Below are positions 62,791 to 64,000 of a stretch of 64,000 bases of DNA, in pieces. The notes under the pieces were generated by a model. It was not told the DNA's origin and did not search any database. It saw only the letters and a program-made list of their open reading frames with translations. The stretch's first letter is position 1, and every line of letters starts with the position of its first letter. The stretch is from Uranotaenia lowii (Eukaryota; Arthropoda; Insecta; Diptera; Culicidae), in NCBI RefSeq assembly GCF_029784155.1, contig NC_073693.1, positions 184,967,802 through 185,031,801 on the forward strand, given 5' to 3'. The position numbers were made by a program, and so were the translations under genes.

Positions 62791-62867
62791 GTGAGTACCC
62801 ACGAAATCGACGCCAACAGGTCGCTAGAAACAGGTGGTGGGAAAGCTATACCAACAGATTTCAATAG
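62791..62867 (+). CDS. trol: Candidate read-through tail after e42
   Basis: If the e42 donor is ignored, translation continues [20 protein letters not shown] and TNRFQ to a TAG at 62865. The stretch is GC-richer than the following intron and highly basic. AATAAA occurs at 63728, about 860 nt later. This could be an intron-retention terminus giving a perlecan with a basic tail after Ig11, or simply chance. Confidence 0.25.
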
Positions 62868-64000
62868 ATAAGCAACTTTTAAGCAAGCGACACACATGAA
62901 AATTTTGAAACAAAAGTAACGATTCATTGCCGACAGTGATAAAATTGATAATTTAAATTCAAAATCGAGGGCACGAATGTTTATAATTTAACTGTACGAA
63001 TCTATCGCTGCATGTAGCACCTAAGTAGTATCATATTATTTCTAGCTAATCGTATTATGAAATGGAATGCTCAATGTTTAATTCTGATCCAAAGATGAAG
63101 TACTGCCAATCAATTAAGTGAACCCTAGTTCACATGTATGTATTGATAGAAAATCAAACACGGCCTTTGATCAAAATTCATTATCTGTCTTGAGTATTTT
63201 ATTTCGATTCTTCATCTGTTAATAGTTGCCAAATACTTGGATGGAAACATTAAAATGATTGTTTTACTCTGCGCAGTACGAATTATGGGTTAAGCAAACA
63301 ATTTCGAGAAAAAAGACCCAATTTCTGTTTATTAACACCTTTAAAAAAAACCAAGCGAAGAGTGAAACCTCATTTTAATGGATATCACACCAAACTAAAT
63401 TTCAGTCAGTATTGATCACGATTAAAAATAGCGCCACTAGGAAGTGTAGTCACCATCTTATATATTCTCCGTTTGTGTCTGATAACAAAATAGTGCAACC
63501 GGTTCAAATCTGGAAATCTAATTAGCTAACTTGGTCCTAAAATAACGCAAAAAAACCTATAGTTAGTGTTGATCTAAGTGGTATAATTAAAAGGTCGCAT
63601 CGAAAATCGATACAACCAAATTAGCTCTAGAACTCGTTTGTTTCTGAAAATAATCATGGAGTGAATCGTTTTTTCTCTATTGAAGATCTTCCTTTTGAAT
63701 CCGATTTTATATGGTGTAACAGTGTCGAATAAATCTACATTTGTGTACACATCGAATAAGCGCATGATGTGCTATGAAATTAAAAGTCATTAATAATTCT
63801 GGATAGTAACTACGTAATTTAAATTAGAAATGTCTGATCGAATAATGAATCACTCCCATAATTATTTCGATATACTTATCATTTCAAAAAGCAATTAAGA
63901 AATATTTTGGATATCCGAAACTGCAATTCTACCACTTTCCATGTGAATAACTTCAATTGTAGAAGTCCTAGACCTAGTACCATCAAAGCTCAACTATATA
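62868..64000 (+). other. Downstream intron to the window edge
   Basis: AT-rich. No further Ig, laminin G or EGF exon is visible. AATAAA at 63728-63733 might be a polyadenylation signal for the read-through form; otherwise nothing recognised. Confidence 0.55.

Noticed and set aside
1284..62790. SEA domain or Ser-Gly-Asp heparan sulfate attachment cluster as in vertebrate perlecan domain I
   Set aside because: No such sequence is seen in the exons present. It may lie upstream of the window or be absent.

Overview
This window is a eukaryotic, AT-rich stretch with long introns. It is almost entirely the inside of one gene on the + strand: the basement-membrane heparan sulfate proteoglycan perlecan (Drosophila trol, vertebrate HSPG2). 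The call rests on domain order: 20 LDL-receptor class A (LDLa) modules, an Ig domain, three more LDLa, an Ig domain, three laminin IV domains with laminin-EGF (LE) modules between them, then at least nine more Ig domains. I reconstructed 42 constitutive exons. All join in frame, with phases that match at every junction, and sum to 9,153 nt (3,051 codons). Both gene ends lie outside the window: no start codon or signal peptide is visible, and the laminin G region expected after the last Ig is missing. Gene architecture, intron size and transposon types suggest a dipteran, probably a mosquito. That is inference.

Layout. 1-1283: apparent intron. 1284-6180: LDLa 1-8. 9150-9945: LDLa 9-10. 15293-16988: LDLa 11-14. 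23923-24445: LDLa 15-16. 32176-35703: LDLa 17-20. 36130-36383: a 72-nt linker exon and a 15-nt microexon. 45964-46518: Ig1. 46831-47214: LDLa 21-23. 47274-51941: Ig2 and the laminin IV/LE region. 55486-57012: Ig3-Ig6. 61055-62790: Ig7-Ig11. Three places look like alternative ends or optional exons: a Ser/Thr/Pro-rich exon with stop and AATAAA (8530-8681), an orphan exon (52174-52370), and an open read-through of the last donor (62791-62867).

The introns carry most of the unusual content. A 13-bp minisatellite (GAATTCAGATTCA, an EcoRI site per unit) occurs in three introns: + orientation at 3152-4556, inverted at 10813-14687, and + again, degenerate, at 59009-59731. The first two are complementary within the transcript and bracket exons e5-e10, a block that can be skipped in frame. 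A 7-kb satellite of ATGACAAAA units with a higher-order pattern fills 36991-44152. Other introns hold inverted-repeat transposons, often with recognisable target duplications: a 4.4-kb piggyBac-like palindrome with another element nested in it, a second TTAA-flanked element, a TA-flanked foldback, a mariner-like MITE, a decayed Tc1-like transposon, a PIF/Harbinger-like element, a truncated LINE, a tRNA-derived SINE and a tandem repeat of about 140 bp.

No other intact gene is supported. No prokaryotic, plasmid or CRISPR signal is present. The very long open frames inside the satellites are artefacts of repeat units that contain no stop codon.
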